Assembly: GCF_964204645.1 (NCBI RefSeq)
Contig: NC_134034.1
Coordinates: 3,566,072-3,630,071 of the forward strand
Source of the DNA: Tubulanus polymorphus
Lineage: Eukaryota; Nemertea; Palaeonemertea; Tubulaniformes; Tubulanidae
DNA length: 64,000 bases
Direction: 5' to 3'
A program made the translations under genes and the position numbers. Every line of letters starts with the position of its first letter. Position 1 is the stretch's first letter. A model generated the notes under the pieces. It was not told the origin of the DNA. It was given only the letters and a program-made list of their open reading frames with translations, and did not search any database. Shown here in pieces: positions 11,526 through 22,530 of the stretch.

Positions 11526-11794
11526 GCCCGGTGTGGGTTTGAGTACCCACTGTTCATATGAACATTTCACTGAGATATCTTTCAAATCGAACAAAAGCGG
11601 TTTATATCACACATATCACACATACATATTATCAAATGTTCGTTTTCATTTATCAGCATACAGTCAGTCATACGTAGCAAACAGCGGTAAAACAGAAATA
11701 GTTCAGAAATGTCAACAATATAAAATTTGAGGTAATGGCAACACGCATTCGAGATCAGTAGTGCCGGCAACCATACCACATAATTTTCTTATAT

Positions 11795-12070
11795 TCCAGG
11801 TTTTCAATAGAGGATTCCACTTGTGGCAAGTGAGGATCCGCCAGGTGTCACTAGTGTGCAGTAGGACATCGACTACTGCAGCAATAGAGGATTCCACTTG
11901 TGGCAGGTGAGCATCCGCCAGGTGTCACTAGTGTGCAGTAGGACATCGAATACTGCAGCAATGGAAGATTTAACTGGTGGCAAGTGAGAATCCACCGAGT
12001 GTCGCTAGTGTGCAGTAGGACATCAACTACTGCGGCAATAGAGGATTCCACTTGTATCAAGTGAGGATCC
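11795..12070. repeat. ~81-bp dispersed minisatellite, array A
   Basis: Three and a half units of GAGGATTCCACTTGTGGCAA, then GTGAGGATCCGCCAGGTGTC, then ACTAGTGTGCAGTAGGACAT, then a CGACTACTGCAGCAATA part. The same family forms arrays at 33298, 37335, 45695 and 49740 and single units elsewhere. Confidence 0.9.
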
Positions 12071-12699
12071 ACAGGCTTTTTTGATAATCTTCGGATTCCT
12101 AAGTAAAAAATCCAGTTCAAAGGTGAAAATGAACTAATCTAGAATAAAGGGATAACTTAAAGCCCGACATATACGACACAAGAAACACCGAAACGCTGAA
12201 TCAAACATGCGATAAACTCGCTTACCGACAACGCACATCACACAGGAACACAAAAGCCCCAAGGGGCAGGGGCACTATGGCTGGTCTATCGGCTTTTCAT
12301 AAACTGGCAAATGACACATTCAGTGTGTTATATTTTTGCAAAATACACTCCCCATTTGTAAAGTTATAGGCTCGCAAACATGTTTCTGTGCCCGGCTGTT
12401 TCCGTGTTTACCCGCGTCGTATGCGTTACACTTAAAACCGAGAATCCGGTTATCTAGCGGTATAACTGGCGTTGCCGCTTTAATCAATTCAAATAACAGC
12501 AGGGGAATTGCACGCGAATCACTTCAAATCACCTTATATACACTCTTAAGGAACTATTCTACCAATTGTCAAGAGACACGCCATCTATCGGTGGAAACTA
12601 GTTACAAAGAGTAGTCATTAGAAAAAAGATCACATTACATCCTTCTACTGTACATTGAAATCATTAAAAAAGAAGCACAAAAAACAGAAAAATCGTTTT

Positions 12700-15600
12700 T
12701 CAACTTTTTGATCTGTCTTTTTTGCCGTTACCGGCAGCAGTCGCCGCCGCGTTCGTTTGTAAATCGGAATTCTTATTTTTTCTATCACCGCCGCCACCAG
12801 AGGGCGCTACTATTCGTTGATGCGGAAGAGCGTTCGTTTTCGGAATGGAATAGTGCGTCGAGATGCCGTACGGTTTCAGATGGTAGATCAGGTATTCGAG
12901 AATGTACATCAGGTTCGGCGCGACGTAATGAAACGTGACGGCGTAGTCGCTGCAACAATCCGGCCCCTGAAATTAGAAACGCGGACAATATGGCGTCAGT
13001 AACGATTTCAGAAATTGTCGCCCGCGCAACCAACAGATGAACCCACGCCTGTCACTCAGCACTCATAATTGTTCTATTTTTTCCTTCACCCTTCGAAATT
13101 GTCCTGAAATTGTCCGACTAATTTTAATAAAGGACCATGGGTTCCAGTAGGATCAACTGAGTAAATTTTAGTTTTAACCACAAAATCTATTTGTTCTTGG
13201 ATTTGCAATAATGTGCAAACAGCTGATGAAATCATGGTACTGTAGCAAGCATGTTCAACGTTGATAATATCCATGCTAATGGGTGTTCCCTATGAGTCAC
13301 AAGTACGTGATAGTGAACAGTTCTTGATAATGTCGCTGGGAAAGCCCTTCTAGAGGGTTTTCCAAGTGATGCCCTTGTGAAGGGCTTTCTCTGTGATGTC
13401 ATGAAAGTAGGTCAAGCATCGATAAGTAGAAAGGGGGAAAAATTCATTAAAATTTAGCACATTTTCTTCCAGCACATCCAAATGGCTTAGAGCTGATGGA
13501 CGAAACTTGCCATATTCAATTCCAACACCTATTTCCCTCCATATGAAAAAATATCATATGTTCCAGTGGTTAAAATTTGTGCCACCAAGAGCTAACAGAA
13601 AGTTACTCTCAGAACCATTCCATAAGGAGGAACAAAGTTGATCCTAAAAAAGGCCTGACAGTAGATGCATCGGCATCATGCACTACAATGCGCTATACAG
13701 AGACTGTTTGAAATAAGATAAGACGATTTCATTGTACTCTCCTACTATTTTAATACTTAACTAACTATTTGTCCGTAGATATTTACGAAAAGAAGAAAAA
13801 TTGAAAACATTTCTCAAAACATATGATTACTACAGGCGTTTTTACGAGCATGCGATTTTTGCGATCGATTTCGTGAACGATTTGCTCCGATCGTACGATC
13901 GAATCGAATGTTCGTAAAAATGACGATCGATTTGGCTAATCACATGACATAAATATGGCGACGTTGAGGAAAAAAATGTATGGTTTTGAACTACCCTCTG
14001 CCGCCAACTTGGAAATCAAATCGCCAAATCGCTCGACGAGCGAGTTGGTCGATTTCAAAAATCGATCGGAAAATCGTGTTCGTAAAAACGCCGATCGTGA
14101 AATCGATCGCAAAAATCGGTGCTCGTAAATGCGTTCCTACGATCGATCGCAAAAATCGGATGCTCGTAAAAACGCCTTACGATCATATGTACTATTTATA
14201 AGATTACGTATTATTTACAATTCACTACAGGACGGAGCTATATAAATCTAAACCATTTTTGAAGAATTTCACTAATTGGAGTTTTTTTTACGGTAATGTC
14301 AAAGTTTCTAAATATGTCTAAATTGAGAAACAGTTACGATCTATGATTCTATTTAAACCGAGTGCTCATCACGCCACCTAGCGGGATAGCTGGCGTTACG
14401 GTTCGGACTTTCATTCACTCACCTCTTTAGCGGGAAAGTAGTTGTAGCTCCAATACCACATATTCTTCGGCAGGATACCGCGTATTAAATGGTGCTCCGG
14501 CACGAACGGGTGAAAGCGTTCCTTGCCTTCCGGGTCGCGAGAATCCCCGGCCACCACTTTCACCTTTATTAAATAAATCGATTTATTTCTATCATTATTA
14601 TTAATATCGTTATCATCATTATCATTGTAATAATTATTATCATACTCCACTCTATAAACATTTCATTAACCCTTTTTTTCCTAAGGGGCCTGAACGTCCT
14701 AGTGACTGTACAGCCTCTAAAACATTAGCACTCCGTAGTGCCGAATTTCACTAAGTAGCGTCAATTACTCCTCAGAAAATTCAAGGGAAAATCCAAGTTT
14801 GTCACAATACCGAATTAGCTAATTTGTTGTAATTTCCACGCGTTACAAGCTTGTTTATCTTATAGTAACTAGTCAAGTCTTTCATATGTCATAAGGTTTG
14901 ATGAGGTGGGCCACCAAACTCGTGTCTTTTTGGCCTGCCGAAATTCATCCAAACAAACTTGAATTTGTAAAATGAGCGCTCAGATGTGTCATGTTCGTAC
15001 TCTGAATACTGAGAAATAGAAATAGGAGGAAGTTGATTTCTGTTCGGTATTTCGAGGACTTATGCGTCTAGTTTATGATAAGCTATTGGGTTCGAATCCC
15101 GCTATAACCGTTTTCGTGCAGCATACGAAAAAAGTGGCGGGGCAGATTCGGGCGGCTTGAGGAGTAATAGGCAGGGCGGATACGAGCGGCTTGAGTGCTA
15201 ATGGGTTAAGGCTCTGTTCAGGTCCGTATCATCGAGCTACTAATTCTATCATGCATTCTATTTGTAACTTCGTATTCGTTGATTGATGATCGAATAAATT
15301 ATCATTATTATTAGTATTGAAATTATTGTTATTACCTTCTCCAAGCACAGCCCCATTTCGACATCCTCGGCGCCGCCGTTGTCGCGACGGCAAATCGACT
15401 TGTTCAAGCCCTGCTCGATGAACGTCGTCAGCGCTTTACGACTCAGTACGTAGCCGGCGCCGCCGCTCATGTAGCCCTGCTTCACGTACGGCTTGAAGCG
15501 GCGGCCGAAGTAGATCGGCTGCTCGCTCGAGTAGTTGCGCAACATATGCCGCAGATTCTCGACGATCACGTACGTGTCGTCGTCGGCCTTCAGGAACCAG

Positions 15601-18600
15601 TCGCCGTCCTGCAGCAGGTGGTCGTAGCAATAGCGAAACGCCGCTTTCGTCTTGCCCCACAGTTCGTTGCGGCCCTCTTTGACGTCCAGTTTAACGGCCG
15701 GTAGTTCATTATTAACGGCCGAACTGATGAACACGTACTTGTTGCACCGTTTCGCCCACGTGGCTTTGATATGGACGGCTTTCGATTTGATATTCGACGG
15801 ACTCGTCATTATCCAACAGACGATACGCACTTTTTTGTACAATTCCGCGGCAACCGAGTCGTCATCTGTGCAGAGAAGAGAAACATAGTATTATCAGCGG
15901 GTTCAAGGTTTCTTGTACCCCTCAACCCACTGAGTACCACTCAGGATAATATCAGCAGGTTTGAGGTTTCTTGTACCCCTCAACCCACTGAGTACCACTC
16001 AGGATAATATCAGCAGGTTTGAGGTTTCTTGTTCACCTCAACCCACTGAGTACCACTCAGGTATTATTAGCAGGTTTGAGGTTTCTTGTACCCCTCAACC
16101 CACTGAGCGTCACTCAGGGTATTATTAGCAGGTTCGAGGTTTCTTGTTCCCCTCAACCCACTGAGCGTCACTCAGGGTATTATTAGCAGGTTTGAGGTTT
16201 CTTGTTCGCCTCAACCCACTGAGTACCACTCAGAGTATTATTAGCAGGTTTGAGGTTTCTTGTTCGCCTCAACCCACTGAGCACCACTCAGGGTATTATC
16301 AGCAGGTTTGAGGTTTCTTGTTCCCCTCAACCCATTGAGCGTCACTCAGGGTATTATTAGCAGGTTTGAGGTTTCTTGTTCGCCTCAACCCACTGAGTAC
16401 CACTCAGGGTATTATTAGCAGGTTTGAGGTTTCTTGTTCACCTCAACCCACTGAGCACCACTCAGGGTATTATCAGCAGGTTTGAGGTTTCTTGTTCCCC
16501 TCAACCCACTGAGCGTCACTCAGGGTATTATTAGCAGGTTTGAGGTTTCTTGTACTCCTCAACCCACTGAGCGCCACTCAGGGTATTATGAGCAGGTTTG
16601 GGGTTTATTTTATCCCTCAACCCACTGAGCGAGGGTATTATCAGCAGGTTTGAGGTTTCTTGTTCCCCTCAACCCACTGAGCGCCACTCAGGGTATTGTC
16701 AGCAGGTTTGAGGTTTCTTATACCCCTCAACCCACTGAGCGCCACTCAGGGTATTATTAGCAGGTTTGATGTTTCTTGTACCCCTCAACCCACTGAGTAC
16801 TACTCAAGGTATTATCAGCAGGTTTGAGGTTTCTTTTTCGCCTCAACCTGCTGAGCATTACCAGTAGGGGGCGGTCTTGACAAGATTTCTCAACAATGAT
16901 CGATGAGAAAACAATGCGCTGAAAAACTGACAGCATTGGACACTCAAGGCGAAACAGCTCAATCGAAAACAATAGAATAGTCATACAGATGAATATCGCG
17001 ATATCAGTTATATGAGTATTGTACTTCAAACGACAGAAGCGGAAATGAACGACCGATACAGAACACCTGTTCCCTATTTCACCCCCTGTAAAGATATCAT
17101 CAGATTTATACAACGGATTATCGCGTGTATCGTAATCAATTTCTCCGCGGGGGGCAGGATGAGCGATATCCGTCTGTTTAAACACTGCTGCAGATGAATG
17201 CGACGTTTAGCCCTACCAATGTTCACCATTGAGGGCTTACCGACGAATAATTCCCAGGTGATCGTTTTTTTTTTTAGTCGGTGCCAGGGGCTCAGATTTT
17301 TGACGGCCGCAGCGCGAGTAATGTTGTGAGTTTTCTTTTTTTGTCGGCCTCGCGATTGTGGGACCTTAGCTCTTTTTATACTTAATATGCAGGCTACTGT
17401 GCTGCCGTCACTTCGATTTTATTATTTTGTTCTTTTATATTATCCACATTGTTTGTACTTCATTGACTTCAAACTCGACTGTTTTTCATTGTAAGATTTA
17501 AGAGTTCAATAAAGTTCTATTCTATTCATATATACATTATATGTTACTTACACAAAAAAATAATAGACAGTTTGCAATAATCTACAAAGGCCAAAAGTCA
17601 AATAAAAATAAATTCAATTTTCTCCCTGTTCATGGGCACAAATTTGGTGAAAAAGTGGGCAAATTTTTTTCAAAGATTTCACCTCCGCCGAATGAGAATA
17701 CTGGCTCGAATGATGAAAACAATTGAAAAATATGAGGTTCTCTTTTGATCGCAGTGTGGAGAATTCGAACTTTCCAAGAATCATTTGTTTGAACATATAT
17801 ATATATATATATTGCCCTATCGACAGTTCCCTCTTCTTTAAAAATGGGAATTTTTTAAATCTTTATTTCCTCCTCCAAAATCAGTATATTTGAATAGGTC
17901 TCTACCGCGTAAACCGAGCTATTATTAAAAAAGGTAATACAATATTTCGTATTCGTTTCCGTAATATTGTAAATCAATTCGCGAATAAAACATTATACCC
18001 TTGGAAATAATCATGCTCCCTCTCCTCTTTCGGCAGCTTTCATCTTTCGACTACCGCGTGCAAAAATAACGAAACCGGGTATATAATCATTCAAATGATA
18101 TCTTCGATATTGAACATAGACACGCGCAACTACGTCTGCCCGCGTGTTTCCGAACAAATATTTCGCGTTCAGTTTCAAATCATCGATTTTCCGATCAAAA
18201 GCAATATTTTCGATTGCGAAATTCATTTTCACGCAACTTCAATACACGATGAAAGACGTGCAGGCAAAAGTATCGACGAAAACGAGTGTGTTCGCACCTG
18301 CCATCGGTGTCGCAGGTGTACAGGTGGGATTTTGAACATGTGGCTTGAAGTACACAGATACCACGTACGCGCAATAAATGTTATACATGATTATTGCACT
18401 ATGTCGATATATCAATGTGTACTGTATCAATCCGTAGCAGCCCTTGGCCCATCTGATATCGAAAATAATCATCGTTGTCTTTCCAATTTTTTATATCCCG
18501 CCTTCACCCTTATACGGTACAGCCCCCGGCTTGGAGACATCCTTTTCTCGAAATGTATTTATATGCGTGTGTATTACGTAGTACCGGTAATTAGAGAGGA

Positions 18601-20130
18601 TGAAGTAGATTCATATATTCACCGGACTTTGGCCCGAGATATTTTCCGAGATCACGCGAACATATTTTGCCCGGGGCCAATCCCGGGTACGAAATTCCTG
18701 TTCAATTCGGGGACCAAATACGGCCCGGTCGAAGACGTCGGACCAGATCCGAGGCCACATTTCAAAAGACAGACACTTTATCAGCGCACTTTCAAAAACA
18801 CTTCACACGTGTGTTCAGCACTTCACATCAGACATTTTTGATTGAGAATGAATTACAAAAATCAGATATTAGACATTCTAGGAAACATCCTTTCAACGAT
18901 GATTGTCCGCACTTAAGTTCAGGACCTTTTTCACCTGAGATATTTAACTACGAACACGAGAAATTTATATCAGCACACACACTCAAAAACTGATTTAGTC
19001 AACATTTCACATACGTACGTCCAGAACTTTACACGAGACATTTTTAGTTGAAAATGAACTAAAAACACCAGATATTGGACATTTTTCAGCTCACTTTCAA
19101 AAACTGATCATTAAGCATTAAGGCTTCATGCTACAAGATGGGAAATGTCTTGTAGGGGAAAGTTTAGAGTGAGGATTCACTAGTGGTCACTCGGTTGATT
19201 CAATTACTTCTACATTTCAATGGGGTTGATTTTCAACGAACTCTGAACTGGATTTTTAGGCTCCCAAATGGAAATGTTGTCAAACAAGTCATCAAATAGA
19301 TATGAGATTGACGTGCCCAATGAGTGTATGGTAGAGTTTTATTAGAAATTGATTTTACTAATGAGAAAAATTGACTCGAATTTAAATGAAATGTAGAAGA
19401 AATTGAAGTGCGGTAACCGAGTAACCACTAGTGACACCTGGTGGGTTCTCATCTGCCTAAGTGGAAGCCTCAATTGCCAGAGTAGCGGCACCGGTACCCC
19501 ATTAAATTTGAATCAATTTTTCCTATCAATAAATCATTTTCTAGTGAAATCTATACCAAATCTATATCTATCCCATCACTTGTTTGATCATATTCGGATT
19601 TGGAAGTCTAAAAGTTAAGTTTAAATTTCATTAAAAAAACAAACTGATTTTCACTAGTGTTTCCCAGGACCCGGTTCCACGGTTCTGAGTTGAATTCGAC
19701 AGTAGAGTTAAAACATCGAAAATGAACCAACTAACTCTGAGTAAACTCTAATTCACGGTTTTGGAACCGGGCCGGGTGTTATAAAGCGCCACCTGGTGAG
19801 GGCCGACGGTTGCCCGTTGTAAGACGAATAGATCATCATTCGGCACATACCGTGGTCGTGTTGATGGGACTCGCTCCAGTTCTGCGCGATTTCCGGCCCG
19901 TGCACTTCGAAGTTGCCGTGGTTGTGTGGGTCGCTGGGCGGCAGGACGGCCTCGTTGCTCCGGTGCGGCGCCTGCGCCCCCGCCGCCCTCGAGGCCGACG
20001 GACCCCCGGAACTCGCGTACATCACGCGCACGCTCGTCGGTCGCTGCAGCATCAATACGGTGACGAACGCGCCGCCGCAAAACGCCCCGAACAAAAACGA
20101 CACGAAGAAATTCTTTCCCAAAGACGCCAT
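12700..20130 (-). CDS. C1GALT1: Glycoprotein-N-acetylgalactosamine 3-beta-galactosyltransferase 1 (core 1 synthase)
   Basis: Golgi enzyme that adds galactose from UDP-Gal to GalNAc-Ser/Thr to make the core 1 O-glycan. Coding exons (minus strand): 20130-19851, 15865-15336, 14563-14423, 12966-12700; all have GT-AG borders and agreeing phases, giving 405 aa. Exon 1: short cytosolic N-end, one signal-anchor helix ([20 protein letters not shown]) and a His/Ser-rich stem. Exon 2: catalytic core with WAKRCN, the metal-binding DDD in [30 protein letters not shown] and an EDVEMGLCL segment. Exon 3: GDSRD and [10 protein letters not shown]. Exon 4: [12 protein letters not shown] and [10 protein letters not shown], then a Gly/Asn/Ala/Lys-rich tail longer than in vertebrates. 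An acceptor at 20159-20160 suggests a further 5' UTR exon. Introns hold a 58-bp satellite, a GATCGATC foldback MITE and a TTAA element. Confidence 0.95.
13836..14178. mobile_element. MITE with long GATCGATC-rich inverted repeats in C1GALT1 intron 3
   Basis: Left end AGGCGTTTTTACGAGCATGC continues with GATTTTTGCGATCGAT; the right end is the complement (CGATCGCAAAAATCGGATGC, TCGTAAAAACGCCT). About 343 bp, with subterminal copies of ATCGATCGCAAAAATCG repeated in the right arm. No coding capacity. Confidence 0.75.
14666..15209. mobile_element. Possible piggyBac-type (TTAA) element in C1GALT1 intron 2
   Basis: Bounded by TTAACCC at the left and GGGTTAA at the right (GAGTGCTAATGGGTTAA). A partial, inverted copy of the left region lies at 35330-35417 in an ELP2 intron and also ends GTGCTAATGGGTTAA. 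No transposase frame. Confidence 0.45.
15886..16866. repeat. 58-bp satellite in C1GALT1 intron 1, derived from a SINE tail
   Basis: About 16-17 tandem units built from TTAGCAGGTTTGAGGTTTCT, TGTTCCCCTCAACCCACTGA and GCGTCACTCAGGGTATTA. The unit is the complement of the 3' tail of the tRNA-SINE at 56580-56785. The array begins only about 20 bp upstream of C1GALT1 exon 2 (15865). One unit at 16620-16640 has an internal deletion. Confidence 0.92.
17270..17525 (+). mobile_element. Non-LTR retrotransposon 3' tail in C1GALT1 intron 1
   Basis: Ends TTCAATAAAGTTCTATTCTA followed by TTC, a poly(A)-signal-plus-pentamer tail typical of CR1/L2-like LINE 3' ends. Inserted antisense to the gene. No coding part remains. 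Confidence 0.5.
19183..19435. mobile_element. Inverted-repeat element flanking an 80-bp minisatellite unit
   Basis: Left arm ACTAGTGGTCACTCGGTTGA then TTCAATTACTTCTACATTTC; right arm is its complement (AAATGTAGAAGAAATTGAAG, CGGTAACCGAGTAACCACTAG). A minisatellite monomer follows at 19430-19500. The ACTTCTACATTTCAAT flank also borders the arrays at 33298 and 37335, so the minisatellite appears to travel with this element. Confidence 0.6.
19669..19774. mobile_element. Foldback MITE of the CCAGTTCCACAGTTGTGAG family, copy 3
   Basis: Starts GGACCCGGTTCCACGGTTCT and ends TTTTGGAACCGGGCC, with the usual AACATCGAAAATGAACCAAC core. Lies 76 bp inside C1GALT1 intron 1 from the exon 1 donor. Confidence 0.7.
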
Positions 20131-20301
20131 TTTTTTCTTTCTCGCCGATTCAAAATACCTGAAAAATAAAGCGTAAGTGGTTATTAGATTAGAATACGGA
20201 TATATTCGAATGAATTTTAGATCCACCATTTTTTTCCGAAATAACAGCTGAGTCAGGGTTTGTATCATCTCTGATTACTTGAATTAGTCTCTTTTTCACA
20301 G

Positions 20302-20413
20302 GGCCCAGTTTCACAAAAATGATTAAAGCCTTAATCGATTTAAGATAAACTGAATTGATGAAGAAATTAAATCGATTTAAGAGTGAAACCTTTTTGTGAA
20401 ACTGGGCCCAGGA
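20302..20413. mobile_element. Foldback MITE, GGGCCCAGTTTCACAAAAA family
   Basis: Left end GGGCCCAGTTTCACAAAAAT and right end TTTTTGTGAAACTGGGCCC are complementary; internal TTAATCGATTTAAG and AAATCGATTTAAG also pair. Confidence 0.75.
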
Positions 20414-20456
20414 TTGTTTAAATCGAAATCTCATAATTTCAGTTGTAATAGAGTAT

Positions 20457-20507
20457 TCCTGAAGATGACTATTAGGACTATTAGGATATAGTCGAAACGT
20501 TGAATAA
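20457..20507 (+). mobile_element. Penelope-like-element motif (hammerhead-like)
   Basis: CCTGAAGATGACTAT...ATAGTCGAAACGTT: a GACTAT/ATAGTC hairpin sits between a CTGAAGATGA box and a CGAAAC box. This order resembles the degenerate hammerhead motif of Penelope-like retroelement ends. No reverse-transcriptase frame nearby. Confidence 0.4.
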
Positions 20508-20814
20508 ACTACCAGCTTCGGGTACATTTTCGGACTGTGTTTTTTCGTTATTATTGCGGGATTCTCTCTAGTCTATACATCGCTTCAACGCGGATATAGC
20601 GTTTTATGAATCGTGATCAGGGTACGGTCCCTGCGGGTCAGTTATTCCAATATGCCGATAATAAAGGAGAAAATTTTGTTCGATTGATATGTACAGTAAG
20701 CAGGCGGGTACGTGTAAATTGAGCTGCTATTCAACAGCCCCTTCACGATGGATGCAAATTTTCAAGGACTGGAAAAGTGGCCTTTTTGGATGCCTACCTA
20801 TATTAGAGCGAGCG

Positions 20815-20965
20815 GTGTGGGCGAGTGGTTAGTGCGTTCAACTCTGCGTAGCCAGGTCGTGGGTTCCAACCCTGTGCATTACCGTAGTGTCCTCGGGCAA
20901 GACACTTATCCTCATTGCCTCTCTCCACCCAGGAGTAAATGGGTACCTGGCCTGATAGATGATTC
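20815..20965 (+). mobile_element. tRNA-derived SINE with a conserved central domain
   Basis: The head has a tRNA-like A-box (GCGAGTGGTTAGTGCGTTCA) and B-box (GTGGGTTCCAACCCTGTG). The body has GTGTCCTCGGGCAAGACACT and CTCCACCCAGGAGTAAATGG, which I recognise as the deeply conserved central domain of invertebrate SINEs (as reported in mollusc, amphioxus and sea-urchin SINEs). Its 3' end merges into the 55-bp array that follows. Confidence 0.8.
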
Positions 20966-21235
20966 CTGAGCGTTTGTTAGCAGTTCGGTGTTACTTCTCT
21001 CCAGGGAGAGATGACTCCTGAGCGTCTAGCAGCTGCTCGAATGTTACTTCTCTCCAGGGAGAGATGACTCCTGAGCGTCTAGCAGCTGCTCGGATATGAC
21101 TTCTCCCAGGGGAGAGATGACTCCGGAGCGTCTAGCAGCTGCTCGAATGTTACTTCTCTCCGGGGAGAGATGACTCCTAAGCGTTTAGCAGCTGCTCAGA
21201 TATGACTCTCCCCGGGGAGAGATGACTGATACATG
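20966..21235. repeat. 55-bp satellite continuing from the SINE tail
   Basis: Five units of GAGAGATGACTCCTGAGCGT, CTAGCAGCTGCTCGAATGTT and ACTTCTCTCCAGG. The first diverged unit (GATGATTCCTGAGCG) is the SINE's own 3' end. Confidence 0.9.
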
Positions 21236-21445
21236 AATAGAGGTATAGGCTGGGGTAATAATACCAAATTTGGAGCTAATTTGAACTGACTCTGGTTAAG
21301 ATACTTGACCTATATAAATGACAATTATTATTCATTGATTAATCAATAATACTAAATTAAACTAATTAAATACTTTATGAATCACAAAATTAACATTAAT
21401 CAATACTTTACAAATTAATTGCCCCCTACTGTGTTGTCTTAACCT

Positions 21446-21556
21446 GGACCCAGTTCCACACTGTTGAGAGTTAAGATTTGACTCAAAGTTCACTCATCGA
21501 AAATGAACTAATCTTAACTGAGAGTTAACTCTAACTCAGAACTGTGGAACTGGATC
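21446..21556. mobile_element. Foldback MITE of the CCAGTTCCACAGTTGTGAG family, copy 4
   Basis: GGACCCAGTTCCACACTGTT at the left is mirrored by CAGAACTGTGGAACTGGATCC at the right; core TCATCGAAAATGAACTAATC. Confidence 0.78.
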
Positions 21557-21744
21557 CTCGATGATCAGTTTAATCTGGATTATGACCTAGTCATAAATGA
21601 TGTTTAACGCAGATGTAATTATCAGTGATCCCGAAGGAACAATCCCGATTTTAAGCCGGTTTCATCACAGGCCTACCCAAATTGTTTTTCCATGAACAGG
21701 GCGAATCAGGCTACACGGCTGTCGCGAATGATCCAAAAACCTCA

Positions 21745-21843
21745 GGACCCAGTTCCACAGTCGTGAGTTAAGATTTGACCCTGATTTAAAACATTGAAAA
21801 TGAACTAATTTTAACTCTAACTCAGAACTGTGGAACTGGGTCC
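21745..21843. mobile_element. Foldback MITE of the CCAGTTCCACAGTTGTGAG family, copy 5
   Basis: GGACCCAGTTCCACAGTCGT at the left and CAGAACTGTGGAACTGGGTCC at the right; about 190 bp from copy 4. Confidence 0.78.
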
Positions 21844-22198
21844 AGATTTCTCATAAACCCGATTAAACGTCATTGGACACATGGAACATTGATAATATCT
21901 GATTATGATCGATAATACCCCCCCTCCCCACCGTATGAAAATATTCGAAACTCACTACCATCCATATACCATCAGTAAAACAAATGCTATTGAATTATTT
22001 TTTTCTAAATATCATTTCATATCTGCGCATAGTGGATAATTCTATTAACCTATAACAACAATCGCTGACATCTGTTGCTTGTTCAAATATACATGTAATA
22101 ACCCACGTAAGCTCTGCTGTATCTGCCAGTTCGTTTACTTAAAACTTCGAAATTTCAATATCGCGCATTATTTCTAATCGACCGGATATAAAAAAGTC

Positions 22199-22530
22199 AT
22201 GCACGTTTTTCTGTATCCCATATAGAATAACCGGGGTCAGGTTTCAGCTCAAATCAGTTAAGTTAGAGTTTTTGGCATACCGAACACTAAAAAGAAGATT
22301 CAAAATATTTTTTTTATATATATAACGGGTTTTCTGCCGCTACGCACATTTTTATGTATCCCATATAGAATAACTGGGGTCAGGTTTCAGCTCAAATCAG
22401 TTAAGTTAGAGTTTTTGGCAAAGTGAACACTAAAAAGAAGATTCGAAATATTTTTTTTAAATAGGCTATAACGGGTTTTCTGCCGCTACGCACGTTTTTA
22501 TGTATCCCATAGGCCTATAGAATAACCAGG
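22199..22530. repeat. Tandem duplication, period ~145 bp, 2.3 copies
   Basis: Units start GCACGTTTTTCTGTATCCCA and include AACCGGGGTCAGGTTTCAGC and AACGGGTTTTCTGCCGCTAC. The third copy breaks off after TATGTATCCCATAG. Unique within the window. Confidence 0.85.

Noticed and set aside
18095-18841. 248-codon open frame on the plus strand inside C1GALT1 intron 1
   Set aside because: No domain, odd composition and no splice sites or conserved motif; overlapping open frames exist on the other strand. Probably chance or old repeat; only transcript data could revive it.
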